In this document: positions 17,466 to 26,475 of the stretch, in pieces | How the letters are laid out: every line of letters starts with the position of its first letter | How positions within the stretch are numbered: position 1 is the first letter of the stretch | Source: Treponema sp. UBA3813 | Lineage (GTDB): Bacteria; Spirochaetota; Spirochaetia; Treponematales; Treponemataceae | Direction of reading: 5' to 3' | Length of the DNA stretch: 64,000 bases | Assembly (NCBI GenBank): GCA_002368605.1 | Contig: DFEB01000038.1 | Coordinates: 40,519 to 104,518 of the forward strand | Translations under genes and position numbers: made by a program | The notes under the pieces: generated by a model | What the model was told of the DNA's origin: nothing | Seen by the model: only the letters and a program-made list of their open reading frames with translations | Database searches by the model: none

Positions 17466-17871
17466 GCAAAAAAAGAACCTTACCGTCTTTGGACAAGAAA
17501 CAGAATTTGACGGTGTATTGGAGTTTACAGATAATCTTGTTATCACTGGTAAATTTAAAGGTGAAATTCGTGCTACTGGTGATTTGGAAGTCGAAAAAGG
17601 TGCTGTCTGTGATGTCAAAAAAATGACTGCCAATTCAATTGTGATTTCCGGTACTGTCACTGGCGACATTGATGCAAGTGAGCGAGTTGAAATGTGTTCT
17701 GGAAGTCTTGTTCGTGGTGATGTAAAAACAGCACGGATTCGTATTGCCGAGGATGTGGAATTTGAAGGCGAAGTTTCCATGCTTGAGAAAGAGCCTGATG
17801 TCAGCTTGTTCTCTGTTGCCTCAAAAGAATATAAAGATGCTCTTGTAATAAAGTCTGATGATCCGCGTTAA
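17452..17871 (+). CDS. bactofilin (polymer-forming cytoskeletal protein)
   Basis: 139 residues with the bactofilin core: short repeating beta turns such as VLEFTDNLVITGKFKGEI, GDLEVEKGAV and GTVTGDIDASERVEMCSG, forming a right-handed beta helix that polymerises without nucleotide. Flanking tails are short, as usual. Bactofilins act in cell shape and local wall synthesis. Cotranslation with lnt is likely through the 14-nt overlap. Its presence near the cell-wall genes of this window supports a morphogenetic role. Confidence 0.9.
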   Translation: MAEDKQKKNLTVFGQETEFDGVLEFTDNLVITGKFKGEIRATGDLEVEKGAVCDVKKMTANSIVISGTVTGDIDASERVEMCSGSLVRGDVKTARIRIAEDVEFEGEVSMLEKEPDVSLFSVASKEYKDALVIKSDDPR

Positions 17872-17879
17872 AAATTGTA

Positions 17880-17908
17880 TTGACTTTTTTTATCTGCCAT
17901 GATTTAAT
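17880..17908 (+). promoter_or_regulatory. promoter of rho
   Basis: TTGACT (17880-17885), 17 nt, TTTAAT (17903-17908). It gives a leader of roughly 120 nt that is AT-rich, long enough for autoregulation as known for rho in other bacteria (inference). Confidence 0.6.
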
Positions 17909-18033
17909 GTATACACTTTTTATTTACGAATATCTTTTTATTAAAATCCTTTTTAAGTAATTTTATATAAGTCGATTTTCATGATTTTTTGTCATTTTTT
18001 TTATACATATTTTAATCTCATGGAGACATTCAA

Positions 18034-19845
18034 ATGGCATTGATTTCAAGACGCCGTTCTGCAGCAAATGAAGAAAAAGCTGCGGAAAATCAACCTGAGC
18101 TTGATTTGCAGACTGCAAATCCAAGTCTTCCCGAAAACGAAAATACTGACAGTACAGTTGCAGAAGAAAAAAACGCAAAAGTCGTTAGAAGACGGCGCAT
18201 TGTTGTAAAGAGCGAAAATACATCTGAAGAAGCAGAAACTGCTGAAAAACAGCCAGAAAGTTATGAATCTGCAAATATTGCTTCTGAACCAGCTTCATTT
18301 GACAGTAACGAACAAAATGTTGTTGAAGGGGGGCCGGAATCTGACTCTGGAGATAATCAGTCTGGTGAGCAGGGCTATCAGGCTCGTTCTTATCGAAGTA
18401 ACTATCGAAATTATAGCAATCCCCGCGAAAATAATTATAACAATAATGGCCGTGGTCGCTTCGACCGCCGCCAGAGCTATCGTGAGCGAATCGCAGCCAG
18501 AAACGCTGCCAGGGACGAGGCTACGGCACAGGCTCAGATTATCGAAAATCCGGAGGAATTTGAGGCTAAACCAAAGCTTTTAATCAATGACCTCACCAAA
18601 ATGAGCATGCCTGAGCTTCGTAATCTTGCAATCGAATACGGCTATCCTGAAGAAGAACTTCCCGCAATGAAAAAGCAGGACCTTATCTTCGTTATCTTAA
18701 AATCACACACAGAGCGGGGCGGCTTGATTTTCGCTTCCGGCTCCCTGGAGATTTTGCCTGACGGCTACGGATTTTTGAGAAGTCCTCAGAACAGCTATTT
18801 GCCAGGTCCTGATGACATTTACATCTCCCCAAGCCAAATCCGTCTCTTCAACCTTAAAACCGGCGATACCATTTACGGTCAGACACGCTCTCCAAAAGAA
18901 GGCGAGAGATTCTTCGCTTTGCTCCGTATCATGACTGTCAACTTTGACGAGCCGCGCGTTGCCCAGACCCGCGTTCCTTTCGAGAATCTTACTCCTCTTT
19001 ATCCGAAAGAAAAACTCACCCTTGAGACAACTTCCACCGAATACAGCACCCGCATAATCGACTTGTTTGCCCCGATTGGCAAAGGCCAGCGTCTTCTTAT
19101 CGTCGCGCCTCCAAAGGCCGGTAAAACAACGATTTTGCAGAAAGTGGCAAACGCAATCACTACCAACAATCCTGAAGTCTACCTCATTGTTCTTCTCATA
19201 GACGAACGCCCTGAGGAAGTCACCGACATGGAGAGGGCAATCAAAGGCGAAGTCATTTCATCTACATTTGACGAGCAGGCTACCCGCCATGTTCAGGTTG
19301 CGGAAATGGTTCTTGAAAAGGCAAAACGCCTGGTTGAGCACAAGCGTGATGTCGTCATTCTCCTTGACTCAATCACCCGTCTTGCACGAGCCTACAATGT
19401 CACCGTTCCGACCAGCGGCAAAGTCCTTTCCGGCGGTGTTGACTCAAACGCCCTTCACAAGCCAAAAAGATTCTTCGGTGCTGCGCGAAACATCGAGGAA
19501 GGCGGCTCTCTCACAATTATTTCTACGGCCCTTATCGATACAGGAAGCCGCATGGACGAGGTTATCTTTGAGGAATTCAAAGGTACCGGTAACTCAGAAA
19601 TCGACCTTGACCGCCGACTGGCTGAGCGTCGTCTTTTCCCGGCCATCAACATCAAAAAATCTGGCACACGAAAGGAAGAGCTTCTTCTTGACGAGGCTAC
19701 CTTGCAGAAACTCTGGGTTTTGCGCAAGGTCATCAACCCTATGGAAGATGCCGAAATCACCGAGCTTATCCTTGAGCAGATGAAGAAGAGCCGCAATAAC
19801 GAGGCTTTCCTCACAAACATGAACACGGGAAGCGCAGCTCTCTAG
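18034..19845 (+). CDS. rho: transcription termination factor Rho with long N-terminal arm
   Basis: 603 residues against about 420 in E. coli. The core from about residue 185 has the Rho N-domain ([19 protein letters not shown]), the RNA-binding cold-shock-like fold ([14 protein letters not shown]), Walker [11 protein letters not shown], and ...[16 protein letters not shown] with the Q- and R-loops. The first 180 residues are low complexity: acidic and Gln/Glu-rich, then an Arg/Asn/Tyr-rich stretch (about 110-165), resembling disordered inserts that add RNA affinity in actinobacterial Rho. GGAG lies upstream of the ATG. A terminator follows. Confidence 0.96.
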   Translation: MALISRRRSAANEEKAAENQPELDLQTANPSLPENENTDSTVAEEKNAKVVRRRRIVVKSENTSEEAETAEKQPESYESANIASEPASFDSNEQNVVEGGPESDSGDNQSGEQGYQARSYRSNYRNYSNPRENNYNNNGRGRFDRRQSYRERIAARNAARDEATAQAQIIENPEEFEAKPKLLINDLTKMSMPELRNLAIEYGYPEEELPAMKKQDLIFVILKSHTERGGLIFASGSLEILPDGYGFLRSPQNSYLPGPDDIYISPSQIRLFNLKTGDTIYGQTRSPKEGERFFALLRIMTVNFDEPRVAQTRVPFENLTPLYPKEKLTLETTSTEYSTRIIDLFAPIGKGQRLLIVAPPKAGKTTILQKVANAITTNNPEVYLIVLLIDERPEEVTDMERAIKGEVISSTFDEQATRHVQVAEMVLEKAKRLVEHKRDVVILLDSITRLARAYNVTVPTSGKVLSGGVDSNALHKPKRFFGAARNIEEGGSLTIISTALIDTGSRMDEVIFEEFKGTGNSEIDLDRRLAERRLFPAINIKKSGTRKEELLLDEATLQKLWVLRKVINPMEDAEITELILEQMKKSRNNEAFLTNMNTGSAAL

Positions 19846-19866
19846 GCTTACGATTTACTAAAACAC

Positions 19867-19898
19867 AAAGACTTCGGAATTGACCGGAGTCTTTTTTT
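19867..19898 (+). terminator. intrinsic terminator after rho
   Basis: AAAGACTTCGG (19867-19877) pairs with CCGGAGTCTTT (19884-19894, one G-U), followed by a T run to 19898. Confidence 0.85.
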
Positions 19899-19929
19899 AT
19901 GTGAAGAGAAAATAAAGTGGGCGGAAAAT

Positions 19930-19957
19930 AAAAAAAACGCTCCCGAAATGGAAGCGT
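19930..19957 (-). terminator. intrinsic terminator after tRNA-Leu
   Basis: On the minus strand ACGCTTCC pairs with GGGAGCGT (19937-19957), then a T run. Confidence 0.8.
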
Positions 19958-19958
19958 C

Positions 19959-20042
19959 TGCCCGGAAGGGGACTTGAACCCCTATGAAGTTGCCCTCACT
20001 AGGACCTGAACCTAGCGCGTCTGCCAATTCCGCCACCCGGGC
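19959..20042 (-). tRNA. tRNA-Leu (CAG)
   Basis: An 84-nt class II tRNA with a long variable arm. The anticodon stem is CTAGG/CCTAG around loop TTCAGGT (anticodon CAG), the acceptor is GCCCGGG/TCCGGGC and the discriminator A. CCA is not encoded. Confidence 0.95.
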
Positions 20043-20056
20043 GAAAATGTTATTCT

Positions 20057-20085
20057 ATTCTATAGTAAAGCTCTTTCTGTGTCAA
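20057..20085 (-). promoter_or_regulatory. promoter of tRNA-Leu
   Basis: On the minus strand TTGACA (20080-20085), 17 nt, TAGAAT (20057-20062), ending 14 nt before the tRNA. Confidence 0.85.
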
Positions 20086-20103
20086 TTTGCAGAAGAGCTG
20101 TTT

Positions 20104-20496
20104 TTAAGTATTTCCGATATATTTCATTGCGCAAAAGACAAATCCTGCCAAAATCGCGAGAATAAGAAAGAATGACCAGATTGGAAGGGTGCCGTCCGCG
20201 TTTTTGCGCCTTGAGCCACGGGGATTCCGCGAGTCTATGGCATTTAAAAGCGCTTTCTTTGATTTGCGCGATGCTTTCGATTCTTTTTGACTGGGAGGAA
20301 GAACTGTATTTCCATTGCCAACTGCATAGCCACAAGTTGGACATCCATTGCTGAACTTACTCGGCAGTCCAGTTGTGCCACAGACAGGGCAGCGCACTGA
20401 AGAAAAGAATTTTCCGCAGTGCTTACAGACCCGCGCGTTTTGGGGAACTTCTGCACCGCAATTTTCGCAGAAGAATTTCGCAGTTTGTTTTTTCAT
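20104..20496 (-). CDS. zinc-ribbon membrane-anchored protein
   Basis: 130 residues. Two CxxC pairs form one zinc ribbon (CENCGAEV, CKHCGKFF) and a second is formed by CPVCG and CPTCG. A basic linker (residues 72-100) and one C-terminal helix (about 105-125) follow. The layout suggests a small cytoplasmic zinc ribbon tethered to the membrane; the role is unknown. The start overlaps the stop of the previous gene (TAATG) and has no ribosome site of its own, so translation is probably coupled to the pseudo-receiver gene. Confidence 0.75.
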   Translation of the reverse strand: MKKQTAKFFCENCGAEVPQNARVCKHCGKFFSSVRCPVCGTTGLPSKFSNGCPTCGYAVGNGNTVLPPSQKESKASRKSKKALLNAIDSRNPRGSRRKNADGTLPIWSFFLILAILAGFVFCAMKYIGNT

Positions 20497-21752
20497 TATT
20501 TTTTTATCGCGAGGGCAAGTTTTTTCGCATCATTTGACATAACTTCTGCAAAAACATTCTCAATCTTGTCATCGATTTTCATTGAAGCTATGCCAATTTT
20601 TGTACCTGGAGAAAGGTTAAGAATGAATGACGGAATATCTGGTGTGAATTCAAGAACAAGCCCATTGTAATTGCGTGCGACACCTGAAACCATAGCAAGA
20701 GTGATAGGATTAGTGAATACAAATGATACTGAACTTGTACCTGTGTCAAGTTTGAGAGCTTCTGCTTTTTCTTTTTGATCGGCTCTGTTTGCGTTCATGA
20801 TTGCAGCCAATTTTTCTTCAATATTCTGTTCGTCAGCCATTGGTGAATTCTCCTCAACTTTTTCAATTATATCATTACTTTCAGATTCTTCAAAGACTTC
20901 TTCACTTTTCTCTGCAAAATTATTTTCTGCAAGGAGTCTTTTTAGTTCGTCTTCACCGGGGAGAGTAGTGGATTCTGACTCGTCATAAGTATCGTTTATA
21001 ATATCCGATACTGTTGGAATTTCTTCGTTTCCTGCAATTCTTTCCAGTTTATCAGCGGCTTCTTCATCACCGCTTATTTCCTCAAGACGGTCAGCGGCTT
21101 TTTCATCTGCGCTTATTTCTTCGAGACGCTCAGCCGCTTTTGCATCGCCTTCGGCTTCCATCTGCGCTTCTTCAATTTCATCGAAAGTTTGTTCATTTAT
21201 TGTAAAATCTTCAGTTTTTTCATTTGTTTCCTCGAATTTTGTCACGAGTTCATCGAAACTGTCTTCTTTTTCTACACTCTCATTTGATTCTTCAATTTTT
21301 GCATCGACAAACTTTTCCGCATTGGGAACCAGATCGTCTACAGAAATTTCTTTTTGCTCTTCTTCTGTAAGGTATCCTGAGAAAATGTCATCGGTTTTTG
21401 CAAGAATTTCTCGAAGTGTGTCCAAGCCTTCTACTTCGACTGAATCAAAAGTTCCCCGTACATGAAGGGCTTGTGCTTTCTTTTGTTCCTCTTCGTTGAA
21501 ATTTTCGTCGGTATAAAGAATGACTTGGGGCAGGTAATCGCCGAAACCGCTAGAAGCATATTGTGCTAGGGTTTTCCAATGACGAGGGTAATCTGCTGTG
21601 CTTACAACGATGAGATGGGGCGCGATTTCTTCGATGTTATCCAAAGCTTTTAAAAGCCACTTATAGACAATCGTGTCATAGCCTGCTGATTTGAGAACTT
21701 CCGAAATATTGTTGATTGCCTTTTCATCATCGGCAACGAGCAATGCCTTCAT
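20496..21752 (-). CDS. pseudo-receiver protein with acidic repeat region and PilZ-like end
   Basis: 418 residues in three parts. Residues 1-125 resemble a response-regulator receiver (MKALLVADDEKAINNISEVL), but the phospho-acceptor place in LIVVSTADYP holds Thr and no switch lysine is evident, so phosphorylation is doubtful. Residues 150-310 are very acidic and contain a 14-residue unit repeated three times (AAERLEEIS, AADRLEEIS, AADKLERIA). The last 100 residues resemble a PilZ-type beta domain (SGVARNYNGLVLEF, then LSPGTKIGI), but the c-di-GMP RxxxR motif is not visible. It is probably a scaffold or regulator. GGGGC precedes ATG. Confidence 0.6.
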   Translation of the reverse strand: MKALLVADDEKAINNISEVLKSAGYDTIVYKWLLKALDNIEEIAPHLIVVSTADYPRHWKTLAQYASSGFGDYLPQVILYTDENFNEEEQKKAQALHVRGTFDSVEVEGLDTLREILAKTDDIFSGYLTEEEQKEISVDDLVPNAEKFVDAKIEESNESVEKEDSFDELVTKFEETNEKTEDFTINEQTFDEIEEAQMEAEGDAKAAERLEEISADEKAADRLEEISGDEEAADKLERIAGNEEIPTVSDIINDTYDESESTTLPGEDELKRLLAENNFAEKSEEVFEESESNDIIEKVEENSPMADEQNIEEKLAAIMNANRADQKEKAEALKLDTGTSSVSFVFTNPITLAMVSGVARNYNGLVLEFTPDIPSFILNLSPGTKIGIASMKIDDKIENVFAEVMSNDAKKLALAIKK

Positions 21753-21772
21753 TTGTTTTGCCCCTTTTTTTA

Positions 21773-22741
21773 TTACTCAGTACCGAGATTTGTGACAGAA
21801 TAGTCGTAAATCTGCCAGATTCCGTCTCGCTGACGGACTTTGTATATGTATCGTTTTTTCTCGCTGAAATTAGGATATCTGAACCATTCCAGGACTGAAA
21901 CTGTGCCCTCTGTCTGAGAATATGATGTGTTTTCAATATGGAATCGTTCTGGAATGCTTACGATGTCATAGTCAATGCGATTTTGCATGAGATCAGCCTT
22001 GTATATCTGTAACATTCGGTTTCGCTCGTCTGCGCTTGCATTCTTATATTTGCGGTTGACTTCGCTGTTTCTTACCATCATTTGTTCAATATCCATATAG
22101 AGGAAGTACTGATCCCAAAGTGATTTCTGCCGCGCAGTGATTGTCTGTTCAACGACTTTGTCAGGAGAAATTGCTTCTGGCTTTAGGAGAGAGGTCGTTT
22201 TGTTCTCGACAGGGAGAATGCTTGAAGATGATGCGGATGGTGCGGGTCTGATGTCGAGGCTGAGACGGTTTGATGCAATCTCAATCATTCGTGATTTGTA
22301 CAATTCTGGATAGAAGCGCATTTCGAGATAATAGATAGATGGCTCGTCAATCTGAATGTAGTCTTTTACATTCTCAACAAAAGAATAAGTTTCACCAGGT
22401 TCAATAGCAAGCTCCCGAAAATAGACTGTCTGATTCGTAGAGCGTTTGATAACCAAATCTTTCGTGTGGGGAAGAGTGGTGTTTTTAATTGTATAAGCGT
22501 AGAAATCAAGGGAGAACATGCGGTCATCGGCAAGCTTAAAGCGGAGTGTTTCCGTTCCCTTGTTCGTGATTGCCACATCTACATAAATCGGGTTGTCGTC
22601 TTTGCTTCCCGGATAATACATGGTTCGGTCATAGAATTTTATTGAAACCGATGCCTGCGAATAATCCGCCGCTGTTTCTGAATAAGCGAAGTTCACAAGA
22701 AGTGAGAAAATTGTTATAATTGGTAAAAGAATGCGTTTCAA
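21773..22741 (-). CDS. exported protein of unknown function
   Basis: 322 residues starting at a TTG with a strong AGGAGA site 6-7 nt upstream. A signal peptide is clear (KR, hydrophobic run, ...NFAYSETA). The body is beta-rich, with an immunoglobulin-like opening (IYVDVAITNKGTETLRFKL, a bacterial NEAT/BsuPI-like pattern), then a serine-rich linker, a charged helical part, and a C-terminal domain with KKRYIYKVRQRDGIWQIYDY that resembles NTF2-like folds. I do not recognise a named family. It heads the three-gene minus-strand run and is divergent from mfd. Confidence 0.65.
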   Translation of the reverse strand: MKRILLPIITIFSLLVNFAYSETAADYSQASVSIKFYDRTMYYPGSKDDNPIYVDVAITNKGTETLRFKLADDRMFSLDFYAYTIKNTTLPHTKDLVIKRSTNQTVYFRELAIEPGETYSFVENVKDYIQIDEPSIYYLEMRFYPELYKSRMIEIASNRLSLDIRPAPSASSSSILPVENKTTSLLKPEAISPDKVVEQTITARQKSLWDQYFLYMDIEQMMVRNSEVNRKYKNASADERNRMLQIYKADLMQNRIDYDIVSIPERFHIENTSYSQTEGTVSVLEWFRYPNFSEKKRYIYKVRQRDGIWQIYDYSVTNLGTE

Positions 22742-22791
22742 CTGCTTCTCCTCATTTTAGAGATATTCACATATATTATCGGAATGTTTTG

Positions 22792-25700
22792 ATGAAATCA
22801 TTATTATCAAATTATTTACTTTCTGTCACTAATGGCTGGCAGGATTTTCTTTCAGATGTTAAAAGTCTTGCTTCCGGGGATTATTTCCCGGCCGAAATCG
22901 AAGGAGTTTCTCTCACTTCTTCAAGTTTCCTTGCGGCTCATTACATTGAGGCCGTGCGCTCTCGTATTCTTTCTTCGCTCCAGTATAATGCCACTGGCCG
23001 CTATGCCCAGAACCAGCAGAAGGCGGGGACGACCGGGCTTTCATCTTCTTCACTTGATTTTGTCATGGTTGTTCCGACGGACAAGGAAGCTTTGGATTTG
23101 AGGCAGGATTTTGAGACTGCATTTTCTGATTCCGTAGAGATTTATCTTCTTCCATGGTGGGGGCTGGTTCCTTATCGTCCGAGTGCGGTGGGTAGCGCGA
23201 TTTTTGGCCAGCGGTCGGGAGTCCTTTCCCGCCTGGCTTATCAGGCACGCTCTCTTTCTGCAAGCACAAAGCCCCGCATTTTCATCGTGATCCAGCGCTC
23301 GCTTCAGACGCCGCTTCCGTCTCCAGAGTATATCCGCTCCCTTGTTTTTTCTCTGAGCAAGGGAAGTCAGATTGATCCTGCCGATTTGGCAGAAAAACTG
23401 GCTTCTTTGGGCTATATCCGGGTCCCCAAGGTCGGAGTGCCGGGGGAATTTACCCTTCGCGGCGAGGTTCTCGATGTTTTTACTCCCGGAGAAGAAAATC
23501 CCAGCCGAATTCTTTTTGATTTTGATGAAGTCGCTTCTATAAAGTCCTTCAATGCCGAAAGTCAGTCCACGCTTTCTGTCCTTGATTCACTTTTGATTTA
23601 CCCCATGAAGGAAGTAATCTGGAACGATGAGCTTGTGGGCCGGCTTGAAAATCTCTTTGAAAAATTCGGAAAGAATTTAGAAGCAGATAGCACAGATGAT
23701 GGGGATAACACAATCCTTCTTTCTCTTACGGAGGAAGCGGAAAAGGCAAAAAACAAGCTGCTGGAAGAATTGCGCCACGCAAAAGAAAGTGAGGGGGAGG
23801 AACTTTTTTACGGTGCTCTCTGGGAAAAAAAATACACCCTTTTTGATTATTTTTCTTCCGACACTACGGTTTTCTTCTTTGATTACGACCGACTCAACAA
23901 CATGCAGGAGAATTTTGAGCGTGAATATGCCGGAATGTACAGGCTTGCCCGCCAGAAGATGCCCGTTCTTCCGCCCAGTGAGATGCTTCTTCCCTTTGAT
24001 TTTGTCTCAAAAATCGCAGAAAAACGCATTTCCTTCAGAAGCCTGCATACCGAGACAGAAGAAGAAGAGAACGCCCACGATGATGTGAATTTCTTTAAGA
24101 TTGAATGTGAGCCGCCCAGGAGTTTTTTCGGAAATATCAATTACTTAAAAGAGCAGCTTGAGGATGCCCAGAGCGAGGGCTGGAAAATTTTTGTTTTTGC
24201 TGACAACGAAAATCAGTCTCTTCGTATCAAGGAAATCCTTAAAAATTTCATCGACAAGCCTGCGGAGGGGGAATATTTAGACCGGCTTAACAAGAACGCC
24301 AAAAAAGGAATTCCTTATTTTCCTCTCACGGTTTTCCCAAAGGCGATTACCGCAGGTTTCGGTATTTCCCAGACAAAAACTCTTGTCATTCAGGAAAACG
24401 AGATTTTTGGACGGCGTAAGCATGTCCCAAAGTCAATCAAAAGCGCGAAGTCTCAGGCCATCGACACCTTCGTGGAGCTTAACGAGGGAGATTTTGTCGT
24501 TCATGTGAACTACGGCATCGGTATTTTCCGAGGAATCCAGCGGGTAAAGGCCATGGGAAACGAGCGGGATTACATCAAGCTGGAATATGCTGACGAGGAA
24601 TTCGCTTTCGTTCCCATTGAGCAGGTAAATCTTGTTCAGCGGTACATCGGAAACGAGGGGGATAATCCCCGCCTTGACCGAATCGGATCAAAATCCTGGG
24701 AAAACCGCAAGAACAAGGCGAAAAAAGCCGTTGAAGACCTTGCAGAAAAACTCATTGCCCTTTACAGCCGAAGAAAGGCCAGCCGGGGCTTCCCGTTCCC
24801 AAAAGACGGCGAGTGGCAGACTGCCTTTGAGGCCGCTTTCCCTTACGAGGACACGCCCGACCAGTTCACTGTCTCAAAGGAAATCAAGGCGGACATGGAA
24901 AAGCCGGTTCCTATGGACAGGCTTGTCTGCGGGGACGTCGGCTACGGAAAGACCGAGATTGCCATGCGGGCAGCCTTTAAGGCCGTTATGGGGGGAAAGC
25001 AGGTGGCTTTCCTTGCTCCCACTACGATTCTCGCCGAGCAGCACTATGAAACTTGCGTGGAGCGCTTTGCAAACTTTCCTGTCACCATTGCCCAGCTTTC
25101 CCGATTCGTAAGCCCTTCCGAGCAGAAAAAGATTATCGCGAAAGTGGCGGCCGGTGAAATCGACATCCTCGTGGGAACCCACCGAATCATTCAGAAAGAT
25201 GTTGTTTTCAAGGATTTGGGACTCATGATTATTGACGAGGAGCAGCGTTTCGGAGTCAAGGACAAGGAAAAACTCAAGACCATGAAGGCAAACATAGACA
25301 GTCTTGCCATGAGCGCGACACCGATCCCGCGGACCCTTCACATGAGCCTTTTGAAAATCCGGGATATGTCTTTGCTTACAACGCCGCCCCAGACAAGAAA
25401 GCCGATTGAAACAATCGTTGACGCTTATACAGAAGAGCGGGTGGCTAAGGCAATAAGGCAGGAAGTGGAGCGGGGCGGTCAGGTTTTCTATCTTCACAAC
25501 CGGGTTGAAAGTCTTGATGAAGTCCGCCGCAAGTTGCAGCAGATTGTCCCTGAGATGATGATTGACGTTGCTCACGGTCAGATGAGCGCGGAAGAACTGG
25601 ACGACATTTTCCGCCGCTTTAAGATGGGCGGTTTCCATATTCTCATCGCAACTACCATTATCGAAAACGGAATCGACATTCCCAATGTGAACACGATTAT

Positions 25701-26475
25701 CATCGACCGGGCAGACATGTACGGTGTGAGCCAGCTTTACCAGCTCCGCGGCCGGGTGGGGCGCAGTGACAGAAAGGCCTATGCCTATCTCTTGTATCCT
25801 GAGAATAAAGTGCTTTCTGAAGTCGCAATGAAGCGCTTGCAGGTTATATCTGACTTTACCGAGCTTGGAAGCGGTTTTAAAATCGCCATGAAGGATATGG
25901 AAATTCGTGGGGCGGGAAATCTTCTTGGAAAAGACCAGTCGGGCGAGGTTTATTCCGTGGGCTTTGATTTGTATGTTAAGCTCTTGAACGAAGCCGTGGA
26001 GCGGCTCATGAACAGCGAGAACTACGAGGCGGCGAACGAAGTCCTTATGGAGCTTGAATATTCCGGCTTTATCCCCGATTCCTACATCCCCAACTTGCAG
26101 ACCAAAATGGAAGTTTACAAGAAAATCGCCGGTGTTCAGAGCAAAGACGAGCTTGAGGGAATGTATCTGGAGCTTGAAGACCGTTTCGGCCCTATTCCGG
26201 ACGAAGTCTACAGCCTTTTAAGCCTTGCGGAAGTGCGTGTAATTGCAAAGAAACTCTTTATTTCTTCGCTTAAAGAAAAGCAGGGCATTATTACGATTGA
26301 ATTCGGCAAGGTCAGCGACATCAAGATTGACCGGGTTCTCAAGCTGATAAAAGAAAGCGCGGGTAAAGTCCGCTTAGACCCTGCAAAGCCGAATGTAATC
26401 CGCTTTGAGGCAGGAAAAATCGGCTTAAAGGAAAAAAGCGAATTTATCCGCGAAAAACTGGAAGCTCTGATTTAG
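22792..26475 (+). CDS. mfd: transcription-repair coupling factor Mfd
   Basis: 1227 residues from the ATG at 22792; the upstream in-frame ATG at 22720 lies inside the divergent gene. The UvrB-like N-terminal domain is followed by the RNA-polymerase interaction domain (GDFVVHVNYGIGIFRGIQ) and the RecG-like motor: CGDVGYGKTEIAMRAAFKA (Walker A), DEEQRFGVK, GATPIPRT-type ATPIPRTLHM, and QLRGRVGRSDRKAYAY. The C-terminal D7 domain closes the protein. It removes RNA polymerase stalled at lesions and recruits UvrA. The ribosome site is weak. Its stop overlaps the stop of the convergent gene by 4 nt. Confidence 0.97.
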   Translation: MKSLLSNYLLSVTNGWQDFLSDVKSLASGDYFPAEIEGVSLTSSSFLAAHYIEAVRSRILSSLQYNATGRYAQNQQKAGTTGLSSSSLDFVMVVPTDKEALDLRQDFETAFSDSVEIYLLPWWGLVPYRPSAVGSAIFGQRSGVLSRLAYQARSLSASTKPRIFIVIQRSLQTPLPSPEYIRSLVFSLSKGSQIDPADLAEKLASLGYIRVPKVGVPGEFTLRGEVLDVFTPGEENPSRILFDFDEVASIKSFNAESQSTLSVLDSLLIYPMKEVIWNDELVGRLENLFEKFGKNLEADSTDDGDNTILLSLTEEAEKAKNKLLEELRHAKESEGEELFYGALWEKKYTLFDYFSSDTTVFFFDYDRLNNMQENFEREYAGMYRLARQKMPVLPPSEMLLPFDFVSKIAEKRISFRSLHTETEEEENAHDDVNFFKIECEPPRSFFGNINYLKEQLEDAQSEGWKIFVFADNENQSLRIKEILKNFIDKPAEGEYLDRLNKNAKKGIPYFPLTVFPKAITAGFGISQTKTLVIQENEIFGRRKHVPKSIKSAKSQAIDTFVELNEGDFVVHVNYGIGIFRGIQRVKAMGNERDYIKLEYADEEFAFVPIEQVNLVQRYIGNEGDNPRLDRIGSKSWENRKNKAKKAVEDLAEKLIALYSRRKASRGFPFPKDGEWQTAFEAAFPYEDTPDQFTVSKEIKADMEKPVPMDRLVCGDVGYGKTEIAMRAAFKAVMGGKQVAFLAPTTILAEQHYETCVERFANFPVTIAQLSRFVSPSEQKKIIAKVAAGEIDILVGTHRIIQKDVVFKDLGLMIIDEEQRFGVKDKEKLKTMKANIDSLAMSATPIPRTLHMSLLKIRDMSLLTTPPQTRKPIETIVDAYTEERVAKAIRQEVERGGQVFYLHNRVESLDEVRRKLQQIVPEMMIDVAHGQMSAEELDDIFRRFKMGGFHILIATTIIENGIDIPNVNTIIIDRADMYGVSQLYQLRGRVGRSDRKAYAYLLYPENKVLSEVAMKRLQVISDFTELGSGFKIAMKDMEIRGAGNLLGKDQSGEVYSVGFDLYVKLLNEAVERLMNSENYEAANEVLMELEYSGFIPDSYIPNLQTKMEVYKKIAGVQSKDELEGMYLELEDRFGPIPDEVYSLLSLAEVRVIAKKLFISSLKEKQGIITIEFGKVSDIKIDRVLKLIKESAGKVRLDPAKPNVIRFEAGKIGLKEKSEFIREKLEALI

